Shown piece by piece: positions 37,169 to 46,032 of a DNA stretch of 64,000 nt; the stretch's first letter is position 1; each line of letters begins with the position of its first letter. The DNA lies in contig JAXMBL010000003.1 in assembly GCA_046349915.1 (NCBI GenBank), forward strand, positions 1,488,001 to 1,552,000, written 5' to 3'. Both the position numbers and the translations under genes were made by a program. The notes under the pieces are model-generated. The model saw nothing but the letters and a program-made list of their open reading frames with translations. It had not been told where the DNA came from and made no database searches. The stretch is from CAIXSC01 sp046349915 (lineage in GTDB: Bacteria; Planctomycetota; Planctomycetia; Pirellulales; Pirellulaceae).

Positions 37169-39631
37169 GTGACCGCCGCAGCCTTTAATCCCTACCACGA
37201 GTGGCTGGGACTCGACCCAAGCCAGGAACGTCCCAACTACTTTCAACTCCTGGGGCTCGATGACACAGAGGATCGGCTCGATGTCATCACCTCCGCTGCG
37301 GATCGAGCTCTCAGTCGAGTGCGTGGACACCGTCCCGGCGTCCATGCCGCCCAATGGGCGGCCGTGTTGGATCAGATCTCGGCCGCGAAGAAATGTTTGA
37401 CTGACGAAGCATATCGTATCCGGTATCGAAAAGAACTGGAAGCGACGAAGCAGGGAGCAGCCGAGCGTTCCGCCGAGGGGGGGCAAGCCGCGTGGGGAGG
37501 AGCTTCAGGCGGCAACTCGTCAAATGCTCCATTCAGCTCTGTGCCGCTTGCTCCGGCTTCACCCGCACCCAACCCAGCTCCGTTGGCGTCGACTGGTTCG
37601 CCCATGGGACAGTCCGTAGCGGCAACTGGGGCAACAGGTCCCATTTCGGCAGCTCCCGGCACGGCATGGGGCGGAACCAGTGCAGGGGCCGCATGGCCGA
37701 CGGGAAGTGCTTGGCCGAGTTCCGGTCTTCCGTTGTCGGCCGCGACCAGTCCTTTTACCTCGACTCCCGGCACGGCGAATCCCTCTGTTATGAACACTGC
37801 CGGTGCGAGTGCGTTGCCGGCGAGCTCGGCGGCGACGCCAGCGGCTGGACCTGCCTGGGGAGCGGCGTGGGGAGCCCCGCCCGGAGCTCCCAATCCGATG
37901 GCGCCCATGACGCCCTCGTATGGCCCCACCAATCCGATGGGCTCAACTTCTCCGAATACCCAGGCGCCCAACTACGGCGTGCCAGGCATGCCAGCGACCG
38001 GTGGGGCCGCCTTCGGTGGAATGCCGACTGGAATGCCGTCACCCGGCACTGGGTGGCCGAATTATTCAGGGTCTCCTTCGGCGTTAGGTGCGCCCGCCAG
38101 CCCGTCACCCATGGCGCCAGCTCCTCAGGCTTACGGCGCCGCGATGGGGCAGGCTCCGTTGGCGGCAAGTCCCTACGGAGCGCCGTACCCAGGTGCGGCC
38201 TACCCTGGTGCGCCCTATCCTAGTCCCAATACGGGCGCTCCGATGGGGGCTCCTGTTGCGGGCGGATATGCGTATCCGGCGCCTCAAGCAGCCCCCATGG
38301 CGGCCCCGTTAGCGATGCCCGTCCCTCTTGCCCAAGGTAGTCCGCTGCTCGCGGCCCCGACCGCCTACTCGTCGCTGGGAGGAGGAGTCTTGGGCGGGAC
38401 CGATTCGCACATGGCGCCCGGCCAATTGTTGGTGCCCGATGAAGCGGTTCCGGGGAGCGTCGAGCCTCCGCGAGTTCGCACTACGCATGCGTCGCGAGCA
38501 GTGTTGGCTCAACAGCAAGCTCGGAACACACAGACCCCTTTAATCTTGGCGATTGGCACGGCCATCGTATTAGTTCTGGGTGGCGTGCTGTTTGTCGTAA
38601 TGAACGACGAGAACGAGCAAATCGCCGCCGCCACTCCCAACGTTCCGGTCGCGCCGACGAAGAACGTGCCAATGTTGCCGACGACCAACTTGCCGGAGCG
38701 AGATGCTGATTCGCCTGGAAAACGTCGCGGCGAACGCGGTGGACCGAAGTCGGGTACTCGACCACCCAAAACCACCGTCGCGATCGGTAAAGCCGACTCG
38801 TTGGCCGATGGCGATCCCGCCATGACTTCAGCGCCTCCCAGTAAAGACCCAAAGAAGGACGCGAACTCGATGGAGAACAAGTCCGAGAACGGCTCGGACG
38901 TCACTCCTAAGACCGATGCGAAGCCAGAGATGAAGCCAGAGATGCCGGCGGATCCACCGAGCGACTCGAAGCCCGAGTCCAAGCCGGAGCCGGCAACCAA
39001 GCCCGAACCCGACCCTAAACCTGAGCCCAAGCCCGAGCCTAAACCGGTTCCTCGTCCTTCCAAGGATGAACTATCGACGCTTGCTCGAGCGCTCGAAACG
39101 GCTCGGATTGCGATCAGCGAGCAGCAGTATGAAGTCGCCAAGCAGGAAATCGAAAAAGCCGAGGCGATCGCTAAAGTGCCCGCACACGTGGCCCGGGTCG
39201 AACGACTCAAAGTCCTGAATCACTTCTGCCAGGAGTTCCGCGCTGCTCTGCGTGACGCCGTGAAGAACTTGAAGGCGGGCGAGGCGATTACGGTCAAGAC
39301 GACGACTGTCGGAATCGTGGAGACGTTCAGCGGGCAGGACAAGATCATCTTGCGAGTCGCGGGCATGAACCGCACCTACCGTTTTGAAGAACTGCCCATT
39401 GGGCTGGCCGTGGCGATCGCCGACATGTGGCTCGACAAGACTCAGGCGAGCAGCCTGGTGATTAAGGCCGCCTATGTCGGTGCTCACAAATCGGCGACCG
39501 CCGAAATGAAGGGCAAAGCGCGAGAATGGCTGGACGAAGCTCAAGCAAAACTGCCCGAAGTCGTCTCGCAGTTCCGCCCGGTTTTCGAAGATCGCTACGA
39601 TAATCTGGAAAGAGACCTCGATCCCGCCTAA
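37169..39631 (+). CDS. Planctomycete J-like N-terminal protein with low-complexity middle
   Basis: A GTG start at 37169 gives VTAAAFNPYHEWLGLDP, the usual beginning of this planctomycete family; a TTG at 37103 lies in frame upstream. Residues 1-95 (NYFQLLGLDDTEDRLDVITSAADRALSRV ... LDQISAAKKCLTDEAYRIRYRKEL) resemble the helix pattern of a J-domain but without the HPD loop. About residues 100-440 are Ala/Pro/Gly/Ser-rich and probably disordered. A transmembrane helix (PLILAIGTAIVLVLGGVLFVVM) lies near residue 460, then a Lys/Pro/Glu-rich stretch (PEPKPEPKPVP), and a folded helical C-terminus (LARALETARIAISEQQYEVAKQEIEKAEAI). Function unknown; likely envelope protein with a cytoplasmic sensing-like head. 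Confidence 0.75.
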   Translation: MTAAAFNPYHEWLGLDPSQERPNYFQLLGLDDTEDRLDVITSAADRALSRVRGHRPGVHAAQWAAVLDQISAAKKCLTDEAYRIRYRKELEATKQGAAERSAEGGQAAWGGASGGNSSNAPFSSVPLAPASPAPNPAPLASTGSPMGQSVAATGATGPISAAPGTAWGGTSAGAAWPTGSAWPSSGLPLSAATSPFTSTPGTANPSVMNTAGASALPASSAATPAAGPAWGAAWGAPPGAPNPMAPMTPSYGPTNPMGSTSPNTQAPNYGVPGMPATGGAAFGGMPTGMPSPGTGWPNYSGSPSALGAPASPSPMAPAPQAYGAAMGQAPLAASPYGAPYPGAAYPGAPYPSPNTGAPMGAPVAGGYAYPAPQAAPMAAPLAMPVPLAQGSPLLAAPTAYSSLGGGVLGGTDSHMAPGQLLVPDEAVPGSVEPPRVRTTHASRAVLAQQQARNTQTPLILAIGTAIVLVLGGVLFVVMNDENEQIAAATPNVPVAPTKNVPMLPTTNLPERDADSPGKRRGERGGPKSGTRPPKTTVAIGKADSLADGDPAMTSAPPSKDPKKDANSMENKSENGSDVTPKTDAKPEMKPEMPADPPSDSKPESKPEPATKPEPDPKPEPKPEPKPVPRPSKDELSTLARALETARIAISEQQYEVAKQEIEKAEAIAKVPAHVARVERLKVLNHFCQEFRAALRDAVKNLKAGEAITVKTTTVGIVETFSGQDKIILRVAGMNRTYRFEELPIGLAVAIADMWLDKTQASSLVIKAAYVGAHKSATAEMKGKAREWLDEAQAKLPEVVSQFRPVFEDRYDNLERDLDPA

Positions 39632-39721
39632 CGCGAATTTTCACGAAACGCGAGAGAGCAAATCATCAACGAAGTCGCCACGAATCGCAAGTGCTCGGCG
39701 GTGAGAGATAGCTGAGTTGAG

Positions 39722-42334
39722 CCATTCAGTGGTGATTGGACCACGAATCGCTCGAATCGGACGAATGGGTGGTCGGAGCTGCGTGCGCTGTACGCGACAG
39801 GCGGGCTGTGACTGTTGGAGCTGAGTGCTCGCTGAGCACGCGCGATGAGTTCCCGCGTTTTCCGTTCCTTCTGGATTCGTGGGATTCGAGTAATTCGTGG
39901 TCGATCATCTTTCGTGTTGCGTCTCGGCGAACTCTGCCACGACCCATTCAGTGGTGATTGGACCACGAATCGCTCGAATCGGACGAATGGGTGGTCGGAG
40001 CTGCGTGCGCTGTACGCGACAGGCGGGCTGTGACTGTTTGAGCTGATTGCTCGCTGAGCACGCGCGATGAGTTCCCGCGTTTTCCGTTCCTTCTGGATTC
40101 GTGGGATTCGAGTAATTCGTGGTCGATCATCTTCCGTGTTGCGTCTCGGCGAACTCTGCCACGACCCATTCAGTAGTGATTGGACCACGAATCGCTCGAA
40201 TCGGACGAATGGGTGGTCGGAGCTGCGTGCGCTGTACGCGACGGGCGGGCTGTGACTGTTTGAGCTGATTGCTCGCCGATCACGCACGATGAGTTCCCAC
40301 GTTTTCCGTTCCTTCTGGATTTGTGGGATTCGAGTAATTCGTGGTCGATCATCTTCCGTGTTGCGTCTCGGCGAACTCTGCCACGACCCATTCAGTGGTG
40401 ATTGGACCACGAATCGCTCGAATCGGACGAATGGGTGGTCGGAGCTGCGTGCGCTGTACGCGACAGGCGGGCTGTGACTGTTTGAGCTGATTGCTCGCCG
40501 ATCACGCACGATGAGTTCCCACGTTTTCCGTTCCTTCTGGATTTGTGGGATTCGAGTAATTCGTGGTCGATCATCTTCCGTGTTGCGTCTCGGCGAACTC
40601 TGCCACGACCCATTCAGTGGTGATTGGACCACGAATCGCTCGAATCGGACGAATGGGTGGTCGGAGCTGCGTGCGCTGTACGCGACAGGCGGGCTGTGAC
40701 TGTTTGAGCTGATTGCTCGCCGATCACGCACGATGAGTTCCCACGTTTTCCGTTCCTTCTGGATTTGTGGGATTCGAGTAATTCGTGGTCGATCATCTTC
40801 CGTGTTGCGTCTCGGCGAACTCTGCCACGACCCATTCAGTGGTGATTGGACCACGAATCGCTCGAATCGGACGAATGGGTGGTCGGAGCTGCGTGCGCTG
40901 TACGCGACAGGCGGGCTGTGACTGTTTGAGCTGAGTGCTCGCCGAGCACGCGCGATGAGTTCCCGCGTTTTCCGTTCCTTCTGGATTCGTGGGATTCGAG
41001 TAATTCATGGTCGATCATCTTCCGTGTTGCGTCTCGGCGAACTCTGCCACGACCCATTCAGTGGTGATTGGACCACGAATCGCTCGAATCGGGCGAATGG
41101 GTGGTCGGAGCTGCGTGCGCTGTACGCGACGGGCGGGCTGTGACTGTTGGAACTGAGTGCTCGCTGAGCACGCACGATGAGCCCGCGTTTTCCGTTCCTT
41201 CTGGATTCGTGGGATTCGAGTAATTCGTGGTCGATCATCTTCCGTGTTGCGTCTCGGCGAACTCTGCCACGACCCATTCAGTGGTGATTGGACCACGAAT
41301 CGCTCGAATCGGACGAATGGGTGGTCGGAGCTGCGTGCGCTGTACGCGACAGGCGGGCTGTGACTGTTTGAGCTGATTGCTCGCCGATCACGCACGATGA
41401 GTTCCCACGTTTTCCGTTCCTTCTGGATTTGTGGGATTCGAGTAATTCGTGGTCGATCATCTTCCGTGTTGCGTCTCGGCGAACTCTGCCACGACCCATT
41501 CAGTGGTGATTGGACCACGAATCGCTCGAATCGGACGAATGGGTGGTCGGAGCTGCGTGCGCTGTACGCGACAGGCGGGCTGTGACTGTTTGAGCTGATT
41601 GCTCGCCGATCACGCACGATGAGTTCCCACGTTTTCCGTTCCTTCTGGATTTGTGGGATTCGAGTAATTCGTGGTCGATCATCTTCCGTGTTGCGTCTCG
41701 GCGAACTCTGCCACGACCCATTCAGTGGTGATTGGACCACGAATCGCTCGAATCGGACGAATGGGTGGTCGGACCGTGCGCTGTACGCGACAGGCGGGCT
41801 GTGACTGTTTGAGCTGATTGCTCGCCGATCACGCACGATGAGTTCCCACGTTTTCCGTTCCTTCTGGATTTGTGGGATTCGAGTAATTCGTGGTCGATCA
41901 TCTTCCGTGTTGCGTCTCGGCGAACTCTGCCACGACCCATTCAGTGGTGATTGGACCACGAATCGCTCGAATCGGACGAATGGGTGGTCGGAGCTGCGTG
42001 CGCTGTACGCGACGGGCGGGCTGTGACTGTTTGAGCTGATTGCTCGCTGAGCACGCGCGATGAGTTCCCGCGTTTTCCGTTCCTTCTGGATTCGTGGGAT
42101 TCGAGTAATTCGTGGTCGATCATCTTCCGTGTTGCGTCTCGGCGAACTCTGCCACGACCCATTCAGTGGTGATTGGACCACGAATCGCTCGAATCGGACG
42201 AATGGGTGGTCGGAGCTGCGTGCGCTGTACGCGACGGGCGGGCTGTGACTGTTTGAGCTGATTGCTCGCTGAGCACGCACGATGAGTTCCCGCGTTTTCC
42301 GTTCCTTCTGGATTCGTGGGATTCGAGTAATTTG
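39722..42334. repeat. Tandem array of twelve ~222-bp units
   Basis: Units start (at CCATTCAGT) at 39722, 39944, 40166, 40388, 40610, 40832, 41054, 41274, 41496, 41718, 41937 and 42159; the last is truncated near 42334. Most are exactly 222 bases; one has a 2-base deletion (41186 region) and one a 3-base deletion (41774 region). Each unit carries a 28-base inverted repeat, for example 39739-39766 with 39875-39902 (GACCACGAAT...CTCGAATC...ACGAAT). Two main variants exist: one with CGCCGATCACGCACG and one with CTGAGCACGCGCG. Long minus-strand reading frames cross the units only because 222 is divisible by three. There is no transposase. A diverged single copy lies at 449-597. Confidence 0.95.
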
Positions 42335-42385
42335 CGGGATTCGGGCCACAGACATGGAGTGGACATGGAATACCCCCTCCAAAAG

Positions 42386-42426
42386 CTCCGCGTGAATCGA
42401 ATTAGCACGCGGAGGGCGTTTTGTTT
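42386..42426 (+). terminator. Rho-independent terminator after the repeat array
   Basis: CTCCGCGTG (42386-42394) pairs with CACGCGGAG (42406-42414) across an 11-base loop, followed by GGCGTTTTGTTT. It would stop any plus-strand transcript crossing the array from the gene ending at 39631, and lies between that array and the convergent operon ending at 42510. Confidence 0.75.
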
Positions 42427-42509
42427 CTATTGCTTCGAGAAGTGCGATAAATCACTGAGGATCTTCGACTTGTCGATGCTAACACTCGGTGGACCTGACG
42501 CTGTCCACT

Positions 42510-43742
42510 TTAGGTTGCGTTGGCTGGCGGCGATTTAGGTTCGGGTCCGCGTGGAGCTCCGTCAGGTCCCATCGGTCGGCCCTCGGGTCGGCCGGGTCGA
42601 CCTTCGGGTCCTCTGGGGCCGCCGTCGGGTCGCGGTCCTTCGGGGCGTCGATCACCGTGAGGGCGATCGGGTCCTCCTTGCGGTCCGCGTGGAGCTCCCT
42701 CAGGTCCCATCGGACGGCCCTCGGGGCGGCCGGGTCGACCCTCGGGTCCACGGGGGCCGCCGCCGGGTCGCGGTCCCTCGGGGCGTCGATCACCGTGAGG
42801 GCGATCGGGTCCCGCTTGCGGACCGCGAGGAGCTCCCTCAGGTCCCATCGGACGGCCCTCGGGGCGGCCGGGGCGGCCTTCGGGGCCTCGGGGACCGCCG
42901 TCGGGTCGCGGTCCCTCGGGGTGTCGATCACCGTGAGGGCGATCGGGTCCCCCTTGCGGACCGCGTGGGTTTCCTTCAGGTCCCATTGGACGGCCCTCGG
43001 GTCGGCCGGGGCGGCCTTCGGGGCCTCGGGGACCGCCTTCGGGTCGCGGTCCTTGGGGGCGTCGATCACCTTGAGGGCGATCGGGTCCTCCTTGTGGTCC
43101 GTGTGGAGCTCCCTCAGGTCCCATCGGACGGCCCTCGGGTCGACCGGGTCGACCCTCGGGTCCACGGGGGCCGCCGCCGGGTCGCGGTCCCTCGGGGCCG
43201 CGGTGCGCGGCCGGATGTCCGGCGCCATGGTGGGCTGGTCCCAGCTGCTCGTGAATCTCGTGCAGTTCGCGAGTGATGGCAGCGAGACGCTGTTCGAGAT
43301 TCACTAGACGCTGAGCGAGGTGGTCAGTTGGGTGTCCATCGCCAGGGTGCATGTCCCGGAGGTGAGGACGATCATGGTGTGGTCCGCGTGGTTGGGGGAA
43401 ATGTCCGTGGGGCCCATGAGGCCCATGCGACTGAGGACCAGGTACTCGCCCGGGCTGCCGGGGACCGGGAGGAAAGTGGCCGTAGTGTTGAGCTCCCCGG
43501 TCCTCGTGCATGCGAGCGTGAGGAGGCATCCCATGAGGAAAGCCGCGAAAATGCGGCGGCTGAGTGGCAACGAAGTCGGGATCGCCATACGCGTCTCTGA
43601 TTGTCGTTTGCGCCGGAACGGAGTCCCATTCATCGGCCTGTTGTCCGAATGTGGGATGAAACTGTGCCGCTGCAAACATCGCCAAACTGGCTGTGGCCCC
43701 TTGAGCCCATCGTTTCCAGCCGCTCCGCCATTGAACTGTCAT
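42510..43742 (-). CDS. Secreted His-rich protein with collagen-like Gly-Pro-Glu repeats
   Basis: The protein has 410 residues, with AGGGAGAAG ahead of the ATG. A signal peptide (WAQGATASLAMFAAAQFHPTFG) is followed by a His-rich region: residues 64-180 hold more than twenty His. A short coiled coil (LAQRLVNLEQRLAAITRELHEI) lies near 142-162. From residue 194 a 46-residue unit (GPEGRPGRPEGRPMGPEG...) is repeated four times with a fifth partial copy, rich in Gly-Pro-x and Arg/Asp/Glu. The family is not recognised; the composition suggests an extended, metal-binding surface or periplasmic protein. It is the last gene of the sigma operon that starts at 45908. Confidence 0.8.
   Translation of the reverse strand: MTVQWRSGWKRWAQGATASLAMFAAAQFHPTFGQQADEWDSVPAQTTIRDAYGDPDFVATQPPHFRGFPHGMPPHARMHEDRGAQHYGHFPPGPRQPGRVPGPQSHGPHGPHGHFPQPRGPHHDRPHLRDMHPGDGHPTDHLAQRLVNLEQRLAAITRELHEIHEQLGPAHHGAGHPAAHRGPEGPRPGGGPRGPEGRPGRPEGRPMGPEGAPHGPQGGPDRPQGDRRPQGPRPEGGPRGPEGRPGRPEGRPMGPEGNPRGPQGGPDRPHGDRHPEGPRPDGGPRGPEGRPGRPEGRPMGPEGAPRGPQAGPDRPHGDRRPEGPRPGGGPRGPEGRPGRPEGRPMGPEGAPRGPQGGPDRPHGDRRPEGPRPDGGPRGPEGRPGRPEGRPMGPDGAPRGPEPKSPPANAT
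42540..43163. repeat. 138-bp tandem repeat inside the collagen-like gene
   Basis: The DNA unit of 138 bases (46 codons) repeats four and a half times; the segment CGTCGATCACCGTGAGGGCG recurs in each, with mostly synonymous or conservative changes. Copy number is likely to vary by recombination or slippage. Confidence 0.85.
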
Positions 43743-43856
43743 TGGAACTTCTCCCTAAAATAGTTCGCCGCAAGAAGCGGCCGTTTCGCTCGTCATCCAT
43801 CCGTCCGTTGCATTGCGATTCCGCGAACAGTCGAGAGTCTGTCTCGCGGTATGTGT

Positions 43857-44729
43857 TTAGAAATCGAGTTCGCCTTTTTCGCCCAGCAGTTCGGTAAGAC
43901 GCTTACCGACGATTTCCTTCTGAGCATCGCCCCGACGCTGAATTTCCTCGCGCATCCGCTGCAACTCTTTCTCCATCCGCGAGAGCTGAAGTTGTCGCTT
44001 TTTCTGGCGTACATCGAAGTGCTTAGTCACGGTTTCCTCGACCTGTTTCTTCAATTCCGCTCGCTGATCCATCGGGGCGTTACGGAATTGGGAAGCCAGC
44101 TCAAAGGTCTTGCGCTCGAGTTCCTGGTCTTGTCTTTCGAGTTCGTACATTTCGGGATCAATGCGCTTAAGGTCTTCCCACGAATTCATGCGGGGTCCCA
44201 TGCCGCCGGGACGTCCGGGGCCGCCGGCTCCGGGCGGTATCATGCCAGGACCGCCGGGGCCCATGGGACCGCCGCCAGGAACTCCGCCGCCTGGAGGTGG
44301 GCCAAACCCTGGGCCGCCGAAGCCATTGGGGTTTCCCGGTCCGCGGTTGCCAGGGGGACCAGGATTGCCGGGACCCGGCCGGAAATCATCCCGCGGCTCG
44401 CCAGGAAACTCGCCCCCCGGCCCGCGATCACCCCCCGGACCCTGCGGCGGACGAGGGCCTCGACCAGGTTGATCGCCAGCGCCTGGACGACGTCCCCCCT
44501 CGGCGTTGCCTGGTTCGCGCCGACGGTAGTCGCCGCGAGCCGGGTCGACGGGACCAGGTCGGTCCGGCGCCGCGTTGGGATCTTGTTCGCGAGCAAACTC
44601 GGAAGGTTGGGGTGGAGCGGCGTTGTCCGTTTGAGCGAAGCAGGGCACGGATGTTGCGAACCATGCCAGCGCGGCGCATCCCAACTGCTTAGCTCTTAGA
44701 TAATGGCGATTGGAAATTCTTCGATGCAT
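43857..44729 (-). CDS. Secreted Gly/Pro-rich protein with C-terminal coiled coil
   Basis: The protein has 290 residues. A signal peptide (LRAKQLGCAALAWFATSVPCFA) is followed by a Pro/Gly/Arg-rich segment (about residues 40-180, with PGPGNPGPPGNRGPGN-like runs) and a highly charged helical C-terminus (MNSWEDLKRIDPEMYELERQ ... VRQKKRQLQLSRMEKELQRMREEIQRRGDAQKEIVGKRL) that should form a long coiled coil. The layout recalls periplasmic Spy/CpxP/CnrX-like helical sensors, but no family motif is present and this comparison is inference only. It is 72 bases after the anti-sigma candidate gene and 114 bases before the collagen-like gene on the same strand. Confidence 0.75.
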   Translation of the reverse strand: MHRRISNRHYLRAKQLGCAALAWFATSVPCFAQTDNAAPPQPSEFAREQDPNAAPDRPGPVDPARGDYRRREPGNAEGGRRPGAGDQPGRGPRPPQGPGGDRGPGGEFPGEPRDDFRPGPGNPGPPGNRGPGNPNGFGGPGFGPPPGGGVPGGGPMGPGGPGMIPPGAGGPGRPGGMGPRMNSWEDLKRIDPEMYELERQDQELERKTFELASQFRNAPMDQRAELKKQVEETVTKHFDVRQKKRQLQLSRMEKELQRMREEIQRRGDAQKEIVGKRLTELLGEKGELDF

Positions 44730-44801
44730 GGAAACTCGTCTCCGTTGTGCTGAAGGTGTTGTTGTGCTGAAGGTGTTATGTGCACGATTCGCGAGTCGCC
44801 T

Positions 44802-45359
44802 CTACAGCGATTCGTCATCCCACTCGTTTCGTAGTTCTTGCATTCGCTGTGACAGAAGTTCGACTCGGTCCGAGGGATACCAGTCAGACCGGATTGCAAC
44901 TAGCGTTTCGTGGGCCTCGACCAATTGCTGATCGATTCCATCATTCCATTCCCAGGCGTTGTCGGTGGAACCCGCGCCGCCCGCTCCCGGTTGGGCCGAT
45001 TCCCGCGCCAGGTCGCGATGTGCGTGTTTTTGCGCGAGCATTTCGGCGCCCTGAAACGCCAGCCGATCCAGCCAGACGAATGCGCTCAAGACGATCAATG
45101 ACAACGATAGGGCAAGCGAAAACGACCAGCGAGCGGAGCGACGAGCAACTGGTTCCTCGCGAGCCAACCGTTCTACCCAAGAGTGCTCGTCCCAGGTCGC
45201 GTCGACGGCCTCAAGGCATTCCGCCAGGGCGTCCCAGCTTTCCCGTAACTCAAGCGATTCGCGATCGGCTTGGCCTGTCGTCTTGGGTTGGCGAGCAGTC
45301 GCCCATTCGAGTTGTTGCCGCAACTGCTCAAGTTCAGGCTGTTTTCTGGGGGAATTCAT
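44802..45359 (-). CDS. Single-pass membrane protein, probable anti-sigma factor
   Basis: The protein has 185 residues: a charged cytoplasmic-like N-terminus of about 88 residues, one transmembrane helix (FSLALSLSLIVLSAFVWLDRLAF) and a charged external part (LVAIRSDWYPSDRVELLSQRMQEL). It begins three bases after the ECF sigma stop, its ribosome site GAGAGG lying at the end of the sigma gene, so it is translationally coupled to it. This position and topology are what anti-sigma factors show. No HxxxCxxC zinc anti-sigma motif is present, so the assignment rests on context. Confidence 0.7.
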   Translation of the reverse strand: MNSPRKQPELEQLRQQLEWATARQPKTTGQADRESLELRESWDALAECLEAVDATWDEHSWVERLAREEPVARRSARWSFSLALSLSLIVLSAFVWLDRLAFQGAEMLAQKHAHRDLARESAQPGAGGAGSTDNAWEWNDGIDQQLVEAHETLVAIRSDWYPSDRVELLSQRMQELRNEWDDESL

Positions 45360-45362
45360 CGT

Positions 45363-45908
45363 TTACCTCTCTTCGTCTTTGACCAAAGCGACTCGCAATG
45401 CTCGCAGGCCGCGGTGGCAATGGCTCAACGCCGTGCTCAGTGGACAGCCGAGCGTCGCGGCGATCTCCGCGAATTCCATTTCCCCGTAAAACCTCAGTAG
45501 TAAGACCCGCCGTTGCGCGGGCGAAAGTCGGTCTAAGGCAAGCCGGAGTTGCTTACGCATCTCGGATTGCTCCAAGGCCACAGCCGGGCCCTCGTCGGCG
45601 CCGCTGGGCTCCCAGCGATTCCAGCCTTCTTCGTCGAGCAAGACTTCTCGTCCGGAACGGCGGAGAAAGTCGACTGCCAAACGGTCCGCGATCCGAAGCA
45701 GGTAGGCTCGCGCCTGCCCCTCCTCGCGGTAATTGTCGCGGGCCTGCCAAGCTTTCCGGAAGACATCTTGGGCGATGTCGTCGGCGGCTGCTTCGTTTCG
45801 CACCACCCCTATGACGTATCCGCGCACCGCTCGCCCGTGCTGGCGGACCCAATCCGCCAGCCGTTCATGGCCTGCTCGATCTGAAGAGCTTTCGTTCATG
45901 CCTGCCAA
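45363..45908 (-). CDS. ECF-type RNA polymerase sigma factor
   Basis: The protein has 181 residues; the start is 45908 or the ATG three codons later. Region 2 is seen in VRGYVIGVVRNEAAADDIAQDVFRKAWQA with the conserved DDIAQDVF core that contacts RNA polymerase, followed by ARAYLLRIADRLAVDFLRR. Region 4 is LSPAQRRVLLLRFYGEMEFAEIAATLGCPLSTALSHCHRGLRAL, a helix-turn-helix that reads the -35 box. It directs transcription of an envelope or stress regulon, most likely including its own operon. It is followed at once by the membrane anti-sigma candidate and two secreted proteins. Confidence 0.94.
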   Translation of the reverse strand: MAGMNESSSDRAGHERLADWVRQHGRAVRGYVIGVVRNEAAADDIAQDVFRKAWQARDNYREEGQARAYLLRIADRLAVDFLRRSGREVLLDEEGWNRWEPSGADEGPAVALEQSEMRKQLRLALDRLSPAQRRVLLLRFYGEMEFAEIAATLGCPLSTALSHCHRGLRALRVALVKDEER

Positions 45909-46032
45909 ACTTAACGGCCGACGCTGGATAATATTGCGACGCTGGCGGTGGTTTTTCTCGAAAAACGGGGGAGTAGCGAAACCGACGCATTTCCAGCGAG
46001 TTAGTTGCGAGTGAGGGAGGGGGGACGTTACG

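Noticed and set aside
39722..42334. CRISPR array
   Set aside because: Units are 222 bases with no short repeat/unique spacer pattern and no cas gene nearby.
39628..42382. Two long minus-strand frames (408 and 455 codons) across the tandem array
   Set aside because: The unit length is 222, a multiple of three, so a frame open in one unit stays open; several other frames are equally open, there is no ribosome site, and the 2-base deletion near 41186 breaks continuity. The repeat is better explained as non-coding.
42489..43307. Long plus-strand frames through the collagen-like gene
   Set aside because: They are products of the 138-bp repeat read in antisense; the minus-strand frame has a signal peptide and ribosome site.
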